From positions 170,421,121 to 170,485,120 of the forward strand of contig CM061919.1 of the NCBI GenBank assembly GCA_031002005.1: a DNA stretch of 64,000 bases. Direction: 5' to 3'. The stretch's first letter is position 1. The number at the start of each line of letters is the position of its first letter. A model generated the notes under the pieces. The model saw only the letters and a list, made by a program, of their open reading frames with translations. It made no database searches and had not been told where the DNA came from. Both the position numbers and the translations under genes were made by a program. Below, in pieces: positions 43,540-55,659 of this stretch. This DNA is from Vandiemenella viatica. Its lineage: Eukaryota; Arthropoda; Insecta; Orthoptera; Morabidae.

Positions 43540-45310
43540 AATAGTCTTGATCTGCATTATTTCAAAGAAAGCCCTTTCCATTATAACATTGTGTAAGCAC
43601 CTTAGAATTTTGGTAAATTCTAGTTTCTTAGCTTCAATTATAAGGAGGGAGGAAGCTTTCGTTTAAACATATAGTTTTCATTGCATTCACAGGTTATGGG
43701 AGGAACATTTTAAGTAGAAGCTGATACCACAACCTAATTTATTAAATAAACCATTTTAAAAGTAGTAAAGACCCACAACATTTAATAAAACTACTAAATT
43801 AACCTTTTATAATAATAAAGAAACTTTTAAAGCAACCTGGAATAGGATAATCCATTATTGTACCATTTACAAACAATAGATTTTTGCTACGTGAGCATTT
43901 CACTATTTCTGAACACTTTTACATGGAGTAAAGTAATTTTATAACAATAAGAATTCAAAAGAAATCTAAATTCATGAAAATTCCGTAGTTTCTGACCTTG
44001 TAAATAACTGAAATAAATTTTTAAACACTTTGATAAATGCACTTAACTTTTAACATTTTTTATCACATATTTCTAGTAAGTTCTTGATTAAAAAGTAGAT
44101 TTCCTGAAAGAACTAAAAATCTAGTTTAACATATTTAAATTTCAGAACATTCCATGCTGTAGAACAGAAGTTATATAAGTTTTTAAAATTATTTCCTCAC
44201 TTAACACACGTAGTACACTTAAGATTTATTTACAACTAAACCCAACCACTTTCAGAGATAAAATAACTTTTAAAACGCGTGACTAAATTAAAAGAAAATT
44301 CCGGTAATTTTACTTTTTCGATACAAACTATATGTTAATAATTATTAACGAAAAACCATATGATTTCTAAACAGTTACTTTACCAAATCTTGTCTAAGCT
44401 GTAATTTCGCTATCTCATCACCGATCTCAGTATAATTTACACCATTAAACTCGGGAATTTTTGGAGAACATTTTGGCACTAATTTCATTTAGATTAATTG
44501 TAATTCAGCAGGTGACCTTAAAAAGTACGTAAATTTTCTAGTACTGTTGAAATCCCCACTTGCTAAAAGACTTGGTATCACTACGCAAAATAAATAAAAA
44601 TTTAAACTAATCACTCAAAATTTCTCACTAAACATCCTTTGAGCATCTGGCAGATAAGTCTACACACTGTCAAAGTTTGAACACTTTTTATAATCTAGAT
44701 CGTTTAGTGCAATATACACACTTTTTGCTAGGTGGCAGTATAAATGTGCGGTGCAGTCGGGGTAAACATAAGCGGGGACCTCGTAGTGGGGGAGGTCTTT
44801 CTTTCTTTCTTTCGGTTTCGTCTTTTCTTATTTCTGGGAGCGATTATGTGAGGTAATTCGCGCTAGTTTGTTTTGGAGCAGGGAGGCGGCGGTTGGAAAC
44901 TTGCACTCAATGTCGGCCATGTTGGGTGTCGTAATAGGCGGCTAATGTGATGTCTACTAAGAACTTTTCTCTCCACAACCTACAATTTTCTGGAAACGAG
45001 TGTTCGATCGCCTACTCAACTTTTTAATGCAATATTTCGTGAATGTGACTTTGAAAATAAACTTAAAATTTCTCTTGAAGTGAACTGTTGTGATATCGTA
45101 GGGAAAACCTTTCCTCAGCGTAGGGTTATAAAGCTTTGTGGCTGCCGTTTAACATTTCAGTTGAGTTTCTAAGTAGGCAACATGGTCATTTAAAATTATT
45201 AAAGTCAATCAGAACATTTTTGTCAGAGAACTTTTCATTTCAAGTGAACTGCTAGTTAAGGTGCTAAAACAATACTTCCACCCCTGGTAGCAGTTTAGAT
45301 CCTTACAATT
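43540..45310 (+). mobile_element. Long terminal repeat of an LTR retrotransposon, copy 2
   Basis: This matches 2400-5320 read on the minus strand, but has no piggyBac insert. In order: an AT-rich U3, the TATA box (44739-44745), a GC-richer leader (about 44750-44950), an AATAAA signal (45056-45061), and the end near 45280, where CTGGTAGCAGTTTAGATCC could mark a primer-binding site (TGG pairs with the CCA end of a tRNA). A (TTTC)n tract at 44800-44814 is special to this copy. No gag-pol follows. The long length (about 1.7 kb) is unusual but not unknown for LTRs. Confidence 0.65.
44739..44745 (+). promoter_or_regulatory. TATA box of LTR copy 2
   Basis: TATAAAT in the context CAGTATAAATGTGCGGTGC, equivalent to 2940-2946 in copy 1, and about 310 bp upstream of the AATAAA signal. 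Confidence 0.5.
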
Positions 45311-45594
45311 GCTTGCTTTGGATTTTGAGGATAAAAGATTTAATAATTGCTGAAGATCCTAAAGTGTTTTGACTTATCTACGAAAGTACAGGAAACGATC
45401 TGACTTAAAGCACAAGGTTTATTTGTGACACACTATTGGGAAAACTGAATCAGTGATGTATAGTTGACAATGGAACTAATGGTAAAATACGGTTGTACTC
45501 TCACATACACCAAATGGAATACAGAATTTTTGAGGCAGTCAAGTGAGTGTGCTGGTCTGCATTTCATTTTAGAAAATCAAGCACTATAACAATG

Positions 45595-46294
45595 TGTCTT
45601 CCAAATTTCAGCTCTCAAAATGTATTGGTAAGTGGCAACAATAGTGTGGTGATTTGGGAGCATTAGAGGGTAGGTGTTTGTGCACAAGTATTTTATTAAT
45701 GTTAGGTAGTCTACTGAAGAAAGTGTGGGATTTTATAGGAAGGATAGTGGGGATAATGTGATATGATTCATTTCTAGAAAGACCTGAGAAAATCATAGCC
45801 AGAGCAAAGGATTTGGGTCAGGGATTTCTGGCAAGGAGAAAACTAGATGAGAAACACAGGATTATGGTGTAGTTCATGGTATGTGTTTTGGTGTGCTCAA
45901 CAGGTTTTGACTGGGGATATCTGTTTGTAGACCAGTTTCAGGGGAGAGTTGTGGGATGTAAGGGCTTTTGTAAGATTGTTGGTGTATCAGGTGAGGGATT
46001 TTTCATTGGAGCAGGTGTGAGTGCCTTTGATGGCAAGGTTGTAGGGAAGGGAGCAATTTATGTGATACAGGTGGCAACTATCAAAGCATAGTTATTGTAT
46101 GTTGGTGGGTCTGCTGTGGACATTGTTAATGAAGTCAAGGGGAACTTTGTAAACTCCATTAATAACATCCACTTTCTAAACTTCACATGGTCCTACTTCC
46201 ATACCCACATCATCTTGGACATAACTGTCAGTGTGTGATCAGCGTTTATATAGGTTCCTAGGTAATCTTACATTCTAGAACTTTTTTTCTGAAT
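45595..46294 (-). mobile_element. Penelope-like element remnant (copy P8)
   Basis: The minus strand reads NCSLPYNLAIKGTHTCSNEK, then SHNSPLKLVYKQISPVKTC, KSLTQILCSGYDFLRSF, and SRLPNINKILVHKHLP. This is the same order as upstream of the GIY-YIG part in P1. The plus-strand open frame at 45876-46091 is its antisense shadow. The RTE copy at 46309-47809 inserted just beside it. Confidence 0.6.
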
Positions 46295-46308
46295 GTTTAA
46301 CTGTGTAT

Positions 46309-47809
46309 CATCATCCTCAACAGTTTCCGGCCTCTGGCTGGGTCTGCATTATGCACAAGCCTCTCCATTTCCTTCTTTCTTCCCACCACCTCTCTGTCAC
46401 CATTTTGTTCCAGTCCTCTCCTCTCTTCCGTACACCCTCCTCCACTCCTTTCAGCCATCCATTTCTTGGTCTTCCTCTGGGTCGTTTACCTTCCATCTTA
46501 ATTTCATGGATCTTTCTCGGTATTCTCTGAGCCCCCATTCTCTTGATATGCCCATACCATCTCAGTCTGGTCCTCTCTACCCTTTCCTGTAGGGGTTCCT
46601 CTTTCATGGTGCGTCTAATCACTTCATTCTTTATTCTGTCCATTTTAGTGACTCACATTCTACCTCTTAAAAACTTCATTTCACTTGCTTGTACTCTGCT
46701 GATGTCCCGCTTTTTCATTGTCCACGTTTCAGCAGCATAAGTTAAGATAGGCACATAGTACGTATTATAGATTACTCTCTTGCTTCTCTGTGGCACCTCT
46801 TTATTCCATATCAGGCTTCTAATGCTCCTTAGGAACGCCTCTGCTTGTCTTCCTCTTTCACTTATCTCGCCATCATTTCCTCCACATTCCTCTAATACAC
46901 TCCCCAAGTACTTGAACCTGTTTACCTTCTTTAGTTGTTCCCCTACCATCACAATTCCTTGGACTACTCTATTCTTTTTCCTGGTTGTTACCATGTACTC
47001 ACATTTCTTTACATTAAATTTCAGGCCATATTCCTCCACACTATCTGTCCATACATCCAACTGCCGCTGCACTTCCTCTTCTTCACCTCCCCAGATCATC
47101 AGATCATCCGCAAAAGCCATCACCTTCATGTTTTCCTCTCCCATCCTCGCTGCCACCTTCTGCATTATTTCATCCATGATTACAATGAAGAGTAGTGGTG
47201 ATAGGGCACTTCCTTGTTTTAGTCCATTCCTTTGTTCCAGCCAATCTGATCTTCCTTCCCCTATTTTCACATAGCTCACACTTCCTTGGTACAGTTCTGT
47301 CACTCTCTTGATAGTTTCTTTGGGAACTCCTCTCTTCTCCAAGGCCTTCCATACCTTACTCCTGTGTACACAATCATATGCTTTCTCGATATCGTGGAAT
47401 ACCAACAGTAGGTCCTTTCCATACTCATAATGTTTTTTCCTGCAGCTGTCTCATGGCAAATATCAAATCTACCGTCGATCTCCCTGATCTGAAGCCATAC
47501 TGCTCTTCCCTTAGCCCCTTTTCCACCCTGTCATGTATTCTTTTTTCAATTATCTTCTCATACACTTTGGCACAGTGGCACATCAGTGTAATACCTCTAT
47601 AGTTTTTAAACTCCTTCCTGCTCCCTTTTTTGAATATAGGTACAATTATTCCTTTTTTCCAGTCTTCAGGAGTTGTGCCCTGATTCCATACCTTTCTCAT
47701 CTCACGGTATAGCCACTGCTTTCCTACTACTCCCGCTGCCCTTATCATTTCCACGCTCTCTTCATCGATGCCTGGTGCCTTTCCACGCTTCACAAAAACA
47801 AGATGAAGG
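46309..47809 (-). pseudogene. RTE-like LINE, 5'-truncated copy with 14-bp target duplication
   Basis: The minus strand encodes an RTE-like reverse transcriptase from FVKRGKAPGIDEE through GFRSGRSTVDLIFAMRQLQE, FHDIEKAYDCVHRSKVWKAL, QGSALSPLLFIVIMDEIMQ, VMAFADDLMIWGG (FADD box) and VNRFKYLGSVLEECGG to VPILTYAAETWTMKKRD. The C-terminal domain RLRWYGHIKRM, GKRPRGRPRNGW and WWEERRKWRGLC follows. Frameshifts lie near 47410 and 46650. GTTTAACTGTGTAT flanks it perfectly at 46295-46308 and 47810-47823. The tail ends in GATGATG, as in the fragment at 54342. The endonuclease is missing by 5' truncation. Confidence 0.92.
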
Positions 47810-47823
47810 GTTTAACTGTGTAT

Positions 47824-48060
47824 AACATAGCTAATTTGTACATATATCTCCTGGACTTGTGACATATTTATTCTTCTCTCATCATTTTTAAATAGTGTAG
47901 CTGCATTTGTATTTTTCTCAAAATAGGGTATTTGACTACTTCTTGAAAATGATTTTAAATTGTTTATTGGTACACCTTATTCACCGAGTGAAGAGATTTT
48001 TTGACAAAATTGCATTATTTTGCGAAAAATTCAAAGTTAAAATTTAAAGAATTTAAAAGC
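47824..48060 (+). other. Unassigned, right flank of the RTE insertion
   Basis: This continues the pre-insertion sequence from 46294. No coding signal was recognised. Confidence 0.4.
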
Positions 48061-48065
48061 CCGCC

Positions 48066-50314
48066 AAAACGCTCATTTGCTGCCTGGCGCGTGCAACGGC
48101 AGTCGTGATGTCACCCGTCTGTGAACGCTGCCGCTGGGAATGGAGCGTTTCCTATTACCCAAGTTTTCAACTATTTTTTATTGTTTGTTGCTGGTTATTT
48201 CTTGTTATTAATGAAGGTTCGTTTTGAATATAAAATTGAAAACAATTTGGAAAAGCCTACAGCGGAAAAATATTGAAAGTAGACGCCTTATTTGTGGTCC
48301 TAGCTATAGAAACAACCACTGAGTTTTATTCTGTGGAGCTTAAAAATGTAACAACTTCAATTTGATATTGCAACAAAGTCACTTACGATTTTCTGTGAAT
48401 CTCATTTACACCGCAATTTCGTAGAGTAAATGTAATACGTTGTTTAAGGCGAGAATTATTAGGGTTGGTCCTGAGGTTCGATCCTCGCTTCGGAATATTT
48501 TCAGTTGGTTTTCTTTGGATACTAGTTTCTGTTGGCATTGCATAATAATTTTTTCCCGAAAATCCACCAGAAAATCAATTTAATTTTTCTTTTCTTTTTT
48601 CTGAAGGTTTCAAAAATTTTTGGATAACAAGCGAATTACAACCATTTGAAACAACCAAAGAAGATTTCAAAAAGGAAATTGGACGTTACTTGCACACCGA
48701 AAAAAGTTTAAAAAAAAAAAAAAAATAGAAATGAAAATGACTTGCACATTAAAAGTAAATATCGCCTAATAGACACAGTTATGTCAGGAAGGTAACCTAC
48801 AGTTGTATCGTCACGTAAAAATTCCAACGAAAAGGACACAAAGCGTTCCGGAACTGTTGCAAGATTAGCATGAAATTTCTACATGTGATGTCACTTCTAA
48901 AATAAATTCCATTGTTCACAGCCTTGCACCTGTATTTTTGGATGATATTCTCTCTCTGGTAAGTTTAAAAATAAAAACTTTTCATGTATGGTAGCAATTT
49001 GTTTCAAACACTTGCATGACGCTTAGCAACTATTATGAATTCTTCGAATAAAAACATGGTAGTGCAAAAAACAGTAAACAAATACGGAAAAAAATTCACA
49101 CAAAAAATATTATCCCAACCAAGGTTCTTCGAACGTAGGACGTTCTGAATTCCATTACCACTCTTCAATCATGCAGCTATCCTGACACTACTTCTTAATT
49201 GCTTCTCTTTATGTTAATAGTGAAAACTTAACAGTTTCTTCATGTGAGATGAAGTGAAACGAGATAGGTAAATGAATAAACAAACAAATTCAGTTTTATT
49301 GACAAAAAAATATTATTTATCCACAATCTTTAATCTGCAATAAAGAAAAATGGCCCACAACATCCAGTTGTTCCAAGCGTGGTGAGTGAGCGGTTAACGC
49401 TCTGGCCTCGCATCCTGGAGGACGCCGCACAGTGTGATATTTTCTAAATCTAGAGGGACAAAAGTCAGTTTTAATAATTGTCTACGTAGGCAAAATAGTT
49501 ATTTATATTCAAAGTAGATGAACCATACTACTCGGAACAAAGGTTTATTTTCAACGAATTCACGCCTAACAATAGAAAAAATGGTTTGAACAATGGGCTT
49601 CCTGTGATCCACCGAACAAGCGCTTCAGTCGGCCGCGCTAATCCATTGAGTTTGGTCGATGATTACGCTGTATTTCTGCGTGTTAGTAGTGATTTGTGTG
49701 TTGCTATTGATTTTGGCGAGCTTCAAGGTAAGTTTACGCTTGATTTTTCCGTGATACAATAGCATCATTAAAAAAAAAACTACTGAGCCAATTTCATGTT
49801 GAGTTTTAGTTCATTATACCGATCTCTTACTACATTTATTTGAAATAGCTGCTTATTAGCTACAAGAAATACCTTAATTTGTTTGCCCATATTTGCGACA
49901 CCCATACAACTTTTCTTTATTTTCAGCATGACTGCACAAATTTCGCGTACAGAATTTTTCGACGTATGGTTTGCTAACGCAAAACAATCAATCTCTAACT
50001 TTCAATTTAAATATAAAATGAGTCTCAAATAGAAGCTGTTACATTTTTAAGCTCAGTAGAATAAAAGTCAGGTTTTTTTTTCTATAGCCAGCCCCACAAA
50101 TAAGGCGTCTATTTTCATTATTTTTCCGCTGTAGGCTTTTACATAATGTTCTCGATTTTGTATTCAAATTGAAATTTCATTAGTAACAAGAAATGACCAG
50201 CAACAAACAATAAAAATAGTTGAAAACTTGGATAATAGGAAACACTCCATTCCTAGCCGCAGCGCTTACAGACGTGTGACGTCACTCAAGCGACCACCAG
50301 TCCTAGAGCGTTTT
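48066..50314. mobile_element. 2.25-kb element with roughly 300-bp inverted repeats
   Basis: The left arm (48066-48370) and right arm (about 50030-50314) are inverted copies: AAAACGCTC/GAGCGTTTT at the tips, then 'acccgtctgtgaacgctgcc' against its counterpart at 50245-50275, 'aactattttttattgtttgttgctgg' against 50192-50217, and 'gacgccttatttgtgg' against 50097-50112. The interior holds a B-box-like GGTTCGATCC (about 48476) and an A-box-like 'gtgagtgagcggttaacgctc' (49382), perhaps two old SINE pieces. An apparent donor-like CTTCAAG|GTAAGT lies at about 49728. No transposase was recognised. No clear target duplication was found. Family unknown. Confidence 0.7.
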
Positions 50315-50319
50315 CTGTC

Positions 50320-51075
50320 ACGTGACCAGAGGTAAGAAAAGTATAATTTTTATTTCACTTTTTTATTAATAATAATCCACTTTTCTTTTCAAAATTGATA
50401 AAATTAGCTTCCTGAAGCATTAATCTAAGAGAATGAGTTCAATTTATACTATTTTTTTAATATTGTCAAATAGTCTATTTTAACAACTTGTGTTGTCGCT
50501 CATTTATTTCTCTTGAATCAAAATTCCAAACAACGTTTCAGTCTCCCCTTTTCCTGATATCATGTCTCATTTGCCCATTATTATTACATTTTCCATGCCC
50601 TTCTCATTTGATTAGCTCTTTAATTCTGAAACATATTTTCTCTCTTTCTTCTTGTGATGCTAGCATATACGAATTTACTAAACTCATTTATGTTGTTTGA
50701 TTCCATCCTAATCAAAATAATCCTATCACTAAACTCTTCAAGATACCATTCTTGTTTGCTACTGTCTTGTTCTTTAAAGTTAAGAGGACATATTAAAAAC
50801 GCAGAGTATGATCATTCCAATTATCATTACAATCATTACAATTCGCTTATTTAAGTCTCACAAAAAAATCTAATAAAATTTTGGTTGTATATAAAAAAAA
50901 GTCAGTTTTAGTGACAACAATGTGCCAGTATTGATACACAATGGGTGTGGCTAATGAAATGAGTGACAAGATTAATGAAAATAAATTTAAAAATTCACTG
51001 ATCTAAATATGGATTCGCTGCCCACTTCTCCACATTGTGTGGAATTAGATGGATTTGTGTTGAACTGATATTACA
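50320..51075 (+). other. Unassigned AT-rich DNA
   Basis: No recognisable features; the open frames at 50488 and 50654 are incidental. Confidence 0.4.
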
Positions 51076-51079
51076 AGTA

Positions 51080-51485
51080 TTGCAAACCAGTTAGAGCTAC
51101 TAAAGTGAGTGAAAACACCTGATCCTGATGGTATCCCAGAAAGAGTATTTTCAGAATACACAGTAACACTCAAACCATTTTTGTCTGAAATACACTGCAA
51201 ATTCTTATTTTAAAGAAAGGAAATCGGATAGATCCTAGGAACTACTACTACTGTAACATCTGTAACATCCGTCTGCAGTAAAGTTCTGGAGCATGTTATA
51301 TGTTTGAATGTTATAAAATTTCTAGATGAAAATGAATTACAAACCATAATGGATTCCAGAAGAACAAATCATGTGAAAAAAAGTTACTGATGCAGGTTGA
51401 CAAACTGATTCATGTTTTTGGATTTTCAGAGAGCTATCAACTCTGTACCACACATTCGCCTTTTAGCAAAGATTTAAGTGTATGG
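51080..51485 (+). pseudogene. CR1-like RT remnant, first piece
   Basis: The frame contains TPDPDGIPERVFSEYTVTLK (the usual 'GPDGIP' block), VTSVCSKVLEHVICLNVIKF, LDENELQ and LDFQRAINSVPHIRLLAK. The last corresponds to the 'DF.KAFD.V.H..LL.K' palm motif. It stops at about 51480, where repeat DNA begins, and seems to resume at 54345. Confidence 0.7.
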
Positions 51486-51496
51486 TATATCCAATC

Positions 51497-53260
51497 ATCC
51501 TATTATATAAAACGCTAACGTGGCGTCTGCGTGCGTCGTCTATAGCGGCTACTGCTATTGGCTAGAGAACGGCCAATCATCAACCACCATATTACATTAC
51601 TTCCATCATCTTGCTTTTCTTTTATTTACAGCTAGACACAGAAATTCATATAAGGAGAAGGAGATTCAATATTTACGCTGTATCTGTATCAGTTAGACGC
51701 AGAAATTTATGTAAGGAGAAGGGGATTCAATATTGACGCTATTTTTTCTGTATCAGTTATCAAAACTAGGTTAAACCATAACCTAAGATTTTTTTTGGCA
51801 GACGATAAGACACAATGAAGTTTATTAAAAACTAAGAGAAACGTACGTAATCGCGCAATGTATCAGTCAAATAAATTATAGTTATTCGTTTTCGAAATTA
51901 TAAAAATGCATTTATTTAAATAAAATATAACTAAATACTCTGATAATCTAACCAGAATAAGGTACTCATATCACGAACGATATAATTAAAAATGATTTCA
52001 ATTTATAATTCGTAAGTCAACAAAGATATTCTTGCAGCCAAATAGTTGCGAGCAGAGATATAAAATTAATGCGAGGCAATCATACGTTACTAAGTTACAA
52101 TTGGTACCTTCGTTTAAATTTACGTGTTGCTTTTTGTTTATTTATGACAACTAGATGCAAAAATTGGCTGGGGTAGGACATTCTCCACCAGCGAAATACT
52201 GGTACTGACCTTTTGAAATTTGGATTAACTGCTTCCTTATAATGTCCTCTTCACGTTGTACACTCTTCTTTTCCGGAAAAGTCGCCACAAATTAAATTAA
52301 AAATGCCTAAATATGACACTGCAGGGCTGCTATTAGTTGCCGCCGCCGCTGCGAAATCAATGATAATCTCTTGAAATGTTGGTTTAATTCTTTGTTGTAA
52401 TATTTTCTTACCGTTTTAGCTTCACTTCGTTGCAAAACGTAGCATAAAATTAACAGATACAAAATTTTTATCCGAAATGCAGTACTATAAGGCTCACCAT
52501 CTTGGAATCGATATAAGCAGTCAGAGATAATCGATTGCTTCAGTTGTATACAAATGCGCAGTTTGTTTCTGGTTTGCGACAAGGGCTGCCGCAGAACGAA
52601 TTTCCCGTAAACTTTTTACTCTTGGTCCAGGCTGAATTTCAACCTAACCATGATCACTATGACTAAAAGAACCTGTTTAGGTTGATATGATCCCTGTACC
52701 GACAATTTTTGTGTCATTTTTACAGTGCTGCTAACATTTCGCGGTTGCGGAGCATCCCATATTTCGGCATTTTTAATTTAATACGTGGCGACTTTTCCGG
52801 AAAAAGAGAGTGCTAAACGTGAAGAGGACACTATAAGGAAGCAGTTAATCCAAATTTCAACAGGTCAATAACAGTTTTTCACTGTTGGAGAATGTCCCAC
52901 CCCACCCCAAAAATTAATGCAAGGAGAAGAGTATTCCATGTTTGCGTTATTTTATCGGTACCAATTATAAGAACGAGGTTAAAACATAACTTAAGAATGT
53001 TTTTGAAAGATGATAAGAAACAATGAAACTCGAAAAACGTTTACACCAAATTTACGAATCATGAAATGTATCACCGAGATAAATGACCGTTATCCGTTTT
53101 TGATATTATACTTTCCATCATTAAAGTAAAATGTATTTATTTAAATAATCATAGTCAAATACTCCGATAATCTAACCACAGTACGGTACTCATATCACGA
53201 AGATTTCATTAAAAATGGTCGATATTCGCTTTTTCATGCAATCTTTTCCAGAATAAATTC
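51497..53260 (+). repeat. Composite repeat block inserted in the CR1 remnant
   Basis: Two direct copies lie at about 51690-52010 and 52905-53235, sharing 'aaggagaag', 'aggttaaa..ataac', 'aatgtatcac', 'atttatttaaataa', 'ctctgataatctaacca' and 'ggtactcatatcacgaa'. Between them an inverted pair is formed by 52155-52305 and 52750-52920, including 'ccggaaaagtcgcc' against 'ggcgacttttccgg'. A family-H-like 'cttggtccaggctgaatttc' sits at 52622 in the centre. The block starts with 'attatataaaacgctaacgt'. No coding product was recognised; the minus-strand frame at 52582-52307 lies within the spacer. Confidence 0.65.
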
Positions 53261-53884
53261 AGACTACCACCATAGGTGCTACCTGTCGTTATTCGGGTTG
53301 CTGTACTTTGCACAGTAACCCGTTATTCATATGAGGGTAATAAAAGCTATGTTAGTGGAGGTTGTGGCTAAGTTGATCAGAATCGCAACTGACACATTTT
53401 GTTACGGCATAATTCGCTCTAAAATCAGTTTTACAAACCATTTAAACTGTTTTCATAAGCGCCATGTTACTGGAAGTATTCATTAATGCGGGTGAAAGAA
53501 GTTCCATACTTATCGTGCTGAACTGTGCCTGGACCAGGAATAAAACTAATATTACATGGATAGCAAAAGTTTTTGTGGGGTTCCTAATTTGTTTTTAATT
53601 TTATGGGTTCTATACTTCCGTCGTCATTAATTCATTACAAGTTACTACTGTATTGCTATGTGAACTGCAAATGAAATATGTAGAACATTAAAAAATCAAG
53701 GCCATTAGCATTATGTAATAACAATTCCGTATAATTAGCCAACTGCAAAAATGTGAACTGCCAGAATATTGCGTTCAAACCGTCATTTTTGACGGGCTCG
53801 AAGCTAGTAATTCATGAATGAATACAAGATTTTCTACCTGTTAATCGCAGAAGAACAAAAATTGTCTTCTACAAATCATCTCAT
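53261..53884 (+). other. Unassigned
   Basis: Short family-H-like 'gtgcctggaccagg' near 53525; otherwise nothing recognised. Confidence 0.35.
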
Positions 53885-54342
53885 TTGCTTTGGAAACGTG
53901 CACACTAACATCAAGTAACCTTAGCAAGATCCAAGCTTGTGAAATGAAGTTTCTTAGAATGGCCCTCCAGAAAACTAGACTTGACCACATAAAGACTGAT
54001 GAGATTAGATCAAACCTAGAGCTAAGGGAATCCATGGAAGAGAGGCTTAGGTCATCAAGACTTCAGTAGTTTGGGCACGTCAAGAGAATTACTAGTACAA
54101 GACTACCAAAAACTTATTTGTAAAAAAGGATAATGGGCAAAAGACCAGTGGGAAGACCAAGAAGAAGATGGACAGACCAACTGAAGGAGGACGTAGAGAG
54201 AAGAGGCTGGAATTGGGAATATATCATGGACAGAGAAACTTTTCTGGATAGGAGACGGTGGAAAATGATCGTCTATAACAACCAAGGCTCGTAAACCACA
54301 CCCGGGAAACTGGAGATGGTCCCCAACGATAATGATGATGAT
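53885..54342 (+). pseudogene. RTE-like LINE C-terminal fragment
   Basis: The frame reads ACEMKFLRMALQKTRLDHIK, FGHVKRITSTRLPK and GKRPVGRPRRRWTDQLKEDV, followed by RRGWNWEYIMDRETFLDRRR. This is the RTE C-terminal domain, equivalent to the end of the 46309-47809 copy. Two in-frame stops are present (about 54068 and 54119). The 3' end is 'gataatgatgatgatc', the GAT-repeat tail of the family. Confidence 0.85.
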
Positions 54343-54344
54343 CA

Positions 54345-54482
54345 TCGTTTATGGAAAAGCTTCTAATAGTGCCTGATTTTAAGGAAGCTTAATATGACCT
54401 CTTCTGCCCTTAATATTCATAAATGATCTTGGAAACGTTAATAGCAAATTTGAGATGCAGTCATCTTCTGAAAAGAAAGGAA
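54345..54482 (+). pseudogene. CR1-like RT remnant, second piece
   Basis: The frame GSLI*PLLPLIFINDLGNVNS corresponds to the RT 'QGS.LGPLLF.I.INDL' block that should follow the palm motif at 51480. It directly follows the RTE tail, which suggests that the RTE fragment and the composite repeat were inserted into this CR1 copy. Confidence 0.65.
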
Positions 54483-55295
54483 TACTGGAATGATTTAGTA
54501 TGCCATGTGGCGATTTAATAGTTGTTGGCACATGGGCTTGCGATAATGAATGTGGTTATGTGGTAATGATTGTTAGGCTTGCAGGTCCTACTTGTTCCAG
54601 AAGTAATATCATGGTTCACTTTAAAGTTCACTCTGGATTTATTCACACAATGCATACACGTTATCCACCACCACCACCACCACTAAATAGAATACTTTGA
54701 CTGTGGATAAGGCTTACCATACTACTACTCCTCCGACTTCAGATTCTGACCACGCTTCAGTCTAGCTAGGTTACACACAGTGTCCCGACCTTGAAATACT
54801 ACTGGCTCGTCTTTCTGCATGAAACACTTGTCAAATATAGTTAATGGACAGCATCATACTGCTTTTTTGTCCACTCAATACTTAATTAATGGAAGCATGG
54901 CTCTCTTTACAACTACACATGCAACGCTATATCTTTTCACCTGTCCCTGCGGCAGCCAACTTCAGACTGACTTAACAATTACTTACTACACTGCACGCCT
55001 CCACACTCAACAATGCTCCATGGAAACGACTTGGCCTTGACAAATGCTTAATTCTATTTACTTCTCTGATTATCTTATGCTTCCCAAATCCTCAGTATCA
55101 ATATCAATCAGATTCACTAGATGTACAATCGTCTATCCACTCTTTCTATGCTTAGCTTAGCTAATACCATCTTTCTACAATACAGTAGACTGCTTAAAAA
55201 TTCAGCACTATCTGGAAGTTTTCTTTCAGCATTGTGCCATCAGTGGCCATCACTGAAATTGCAAGGATGTGTGTAACTACAAAAATAATCCATTT
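54483..55295 (+). other. Unassigned insertion within the CR1 remnant
   Basis: It lies where the CR1 protein would have the FADD box and downstream residues. A (CCA)n tract lies at 54666-54682. No recognisable family. Confidence 0.4.
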
Positions 55296-55299
55296 GTTT

Positions 55300-55655
55300 G
55301 GGAATATGTAGCTTCCCTGAAGGATTTGGGCATAAGAGTGCAAAGTAATATTGAATGGGACCTGCACATAACTTAACTTGTAGGTAGAGCTAATCCTAGG
55401 ATGCGGTTTATATGCCAGATTTTGAAGGATTGTAATGCTTATACAAAAGGAGACAGCATTCAAAACTCTTGTGCAACCTCATTTGTTCTATTGTTGTGCC
55501 CTTTTGGATCCGTATCTCAAGGGTTTTGATTGATAGTATAGAGAAGAGCCCCTCAATTTGTGACTGCCTATCACAATCATTACAAAATTGTCACAGAGTT
55601 GATACATAGATTGGGCTGGGATTCTCTGGCAGGCAGATGATGTAGGTTTAATTTG
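55300..55655 (+). pseudogene. CR1-like RT remnant, third piece
   Basis: The frame contains DLGIRVQSNIEWDLHIT, ANPRMRFICQILKDCNAYTK and ELIHRLGWDSLAGRQ. It matches the post-palm C-terminus of CR1 ('YLGV.I...L.W..HI', 'L..LGW.SL..RR'). With pieces one and two it gives one element in order and orientation. Confidence 0.7.
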
Positions 55656-55659
55656 AATT

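Noticed and set aside
45876..46091. Open frame on the plus strand, Gly-rich
   Set aside because: It is the antisense of a Penelope-like remnant whose minus-strand peptide matches the region upstream of P1.
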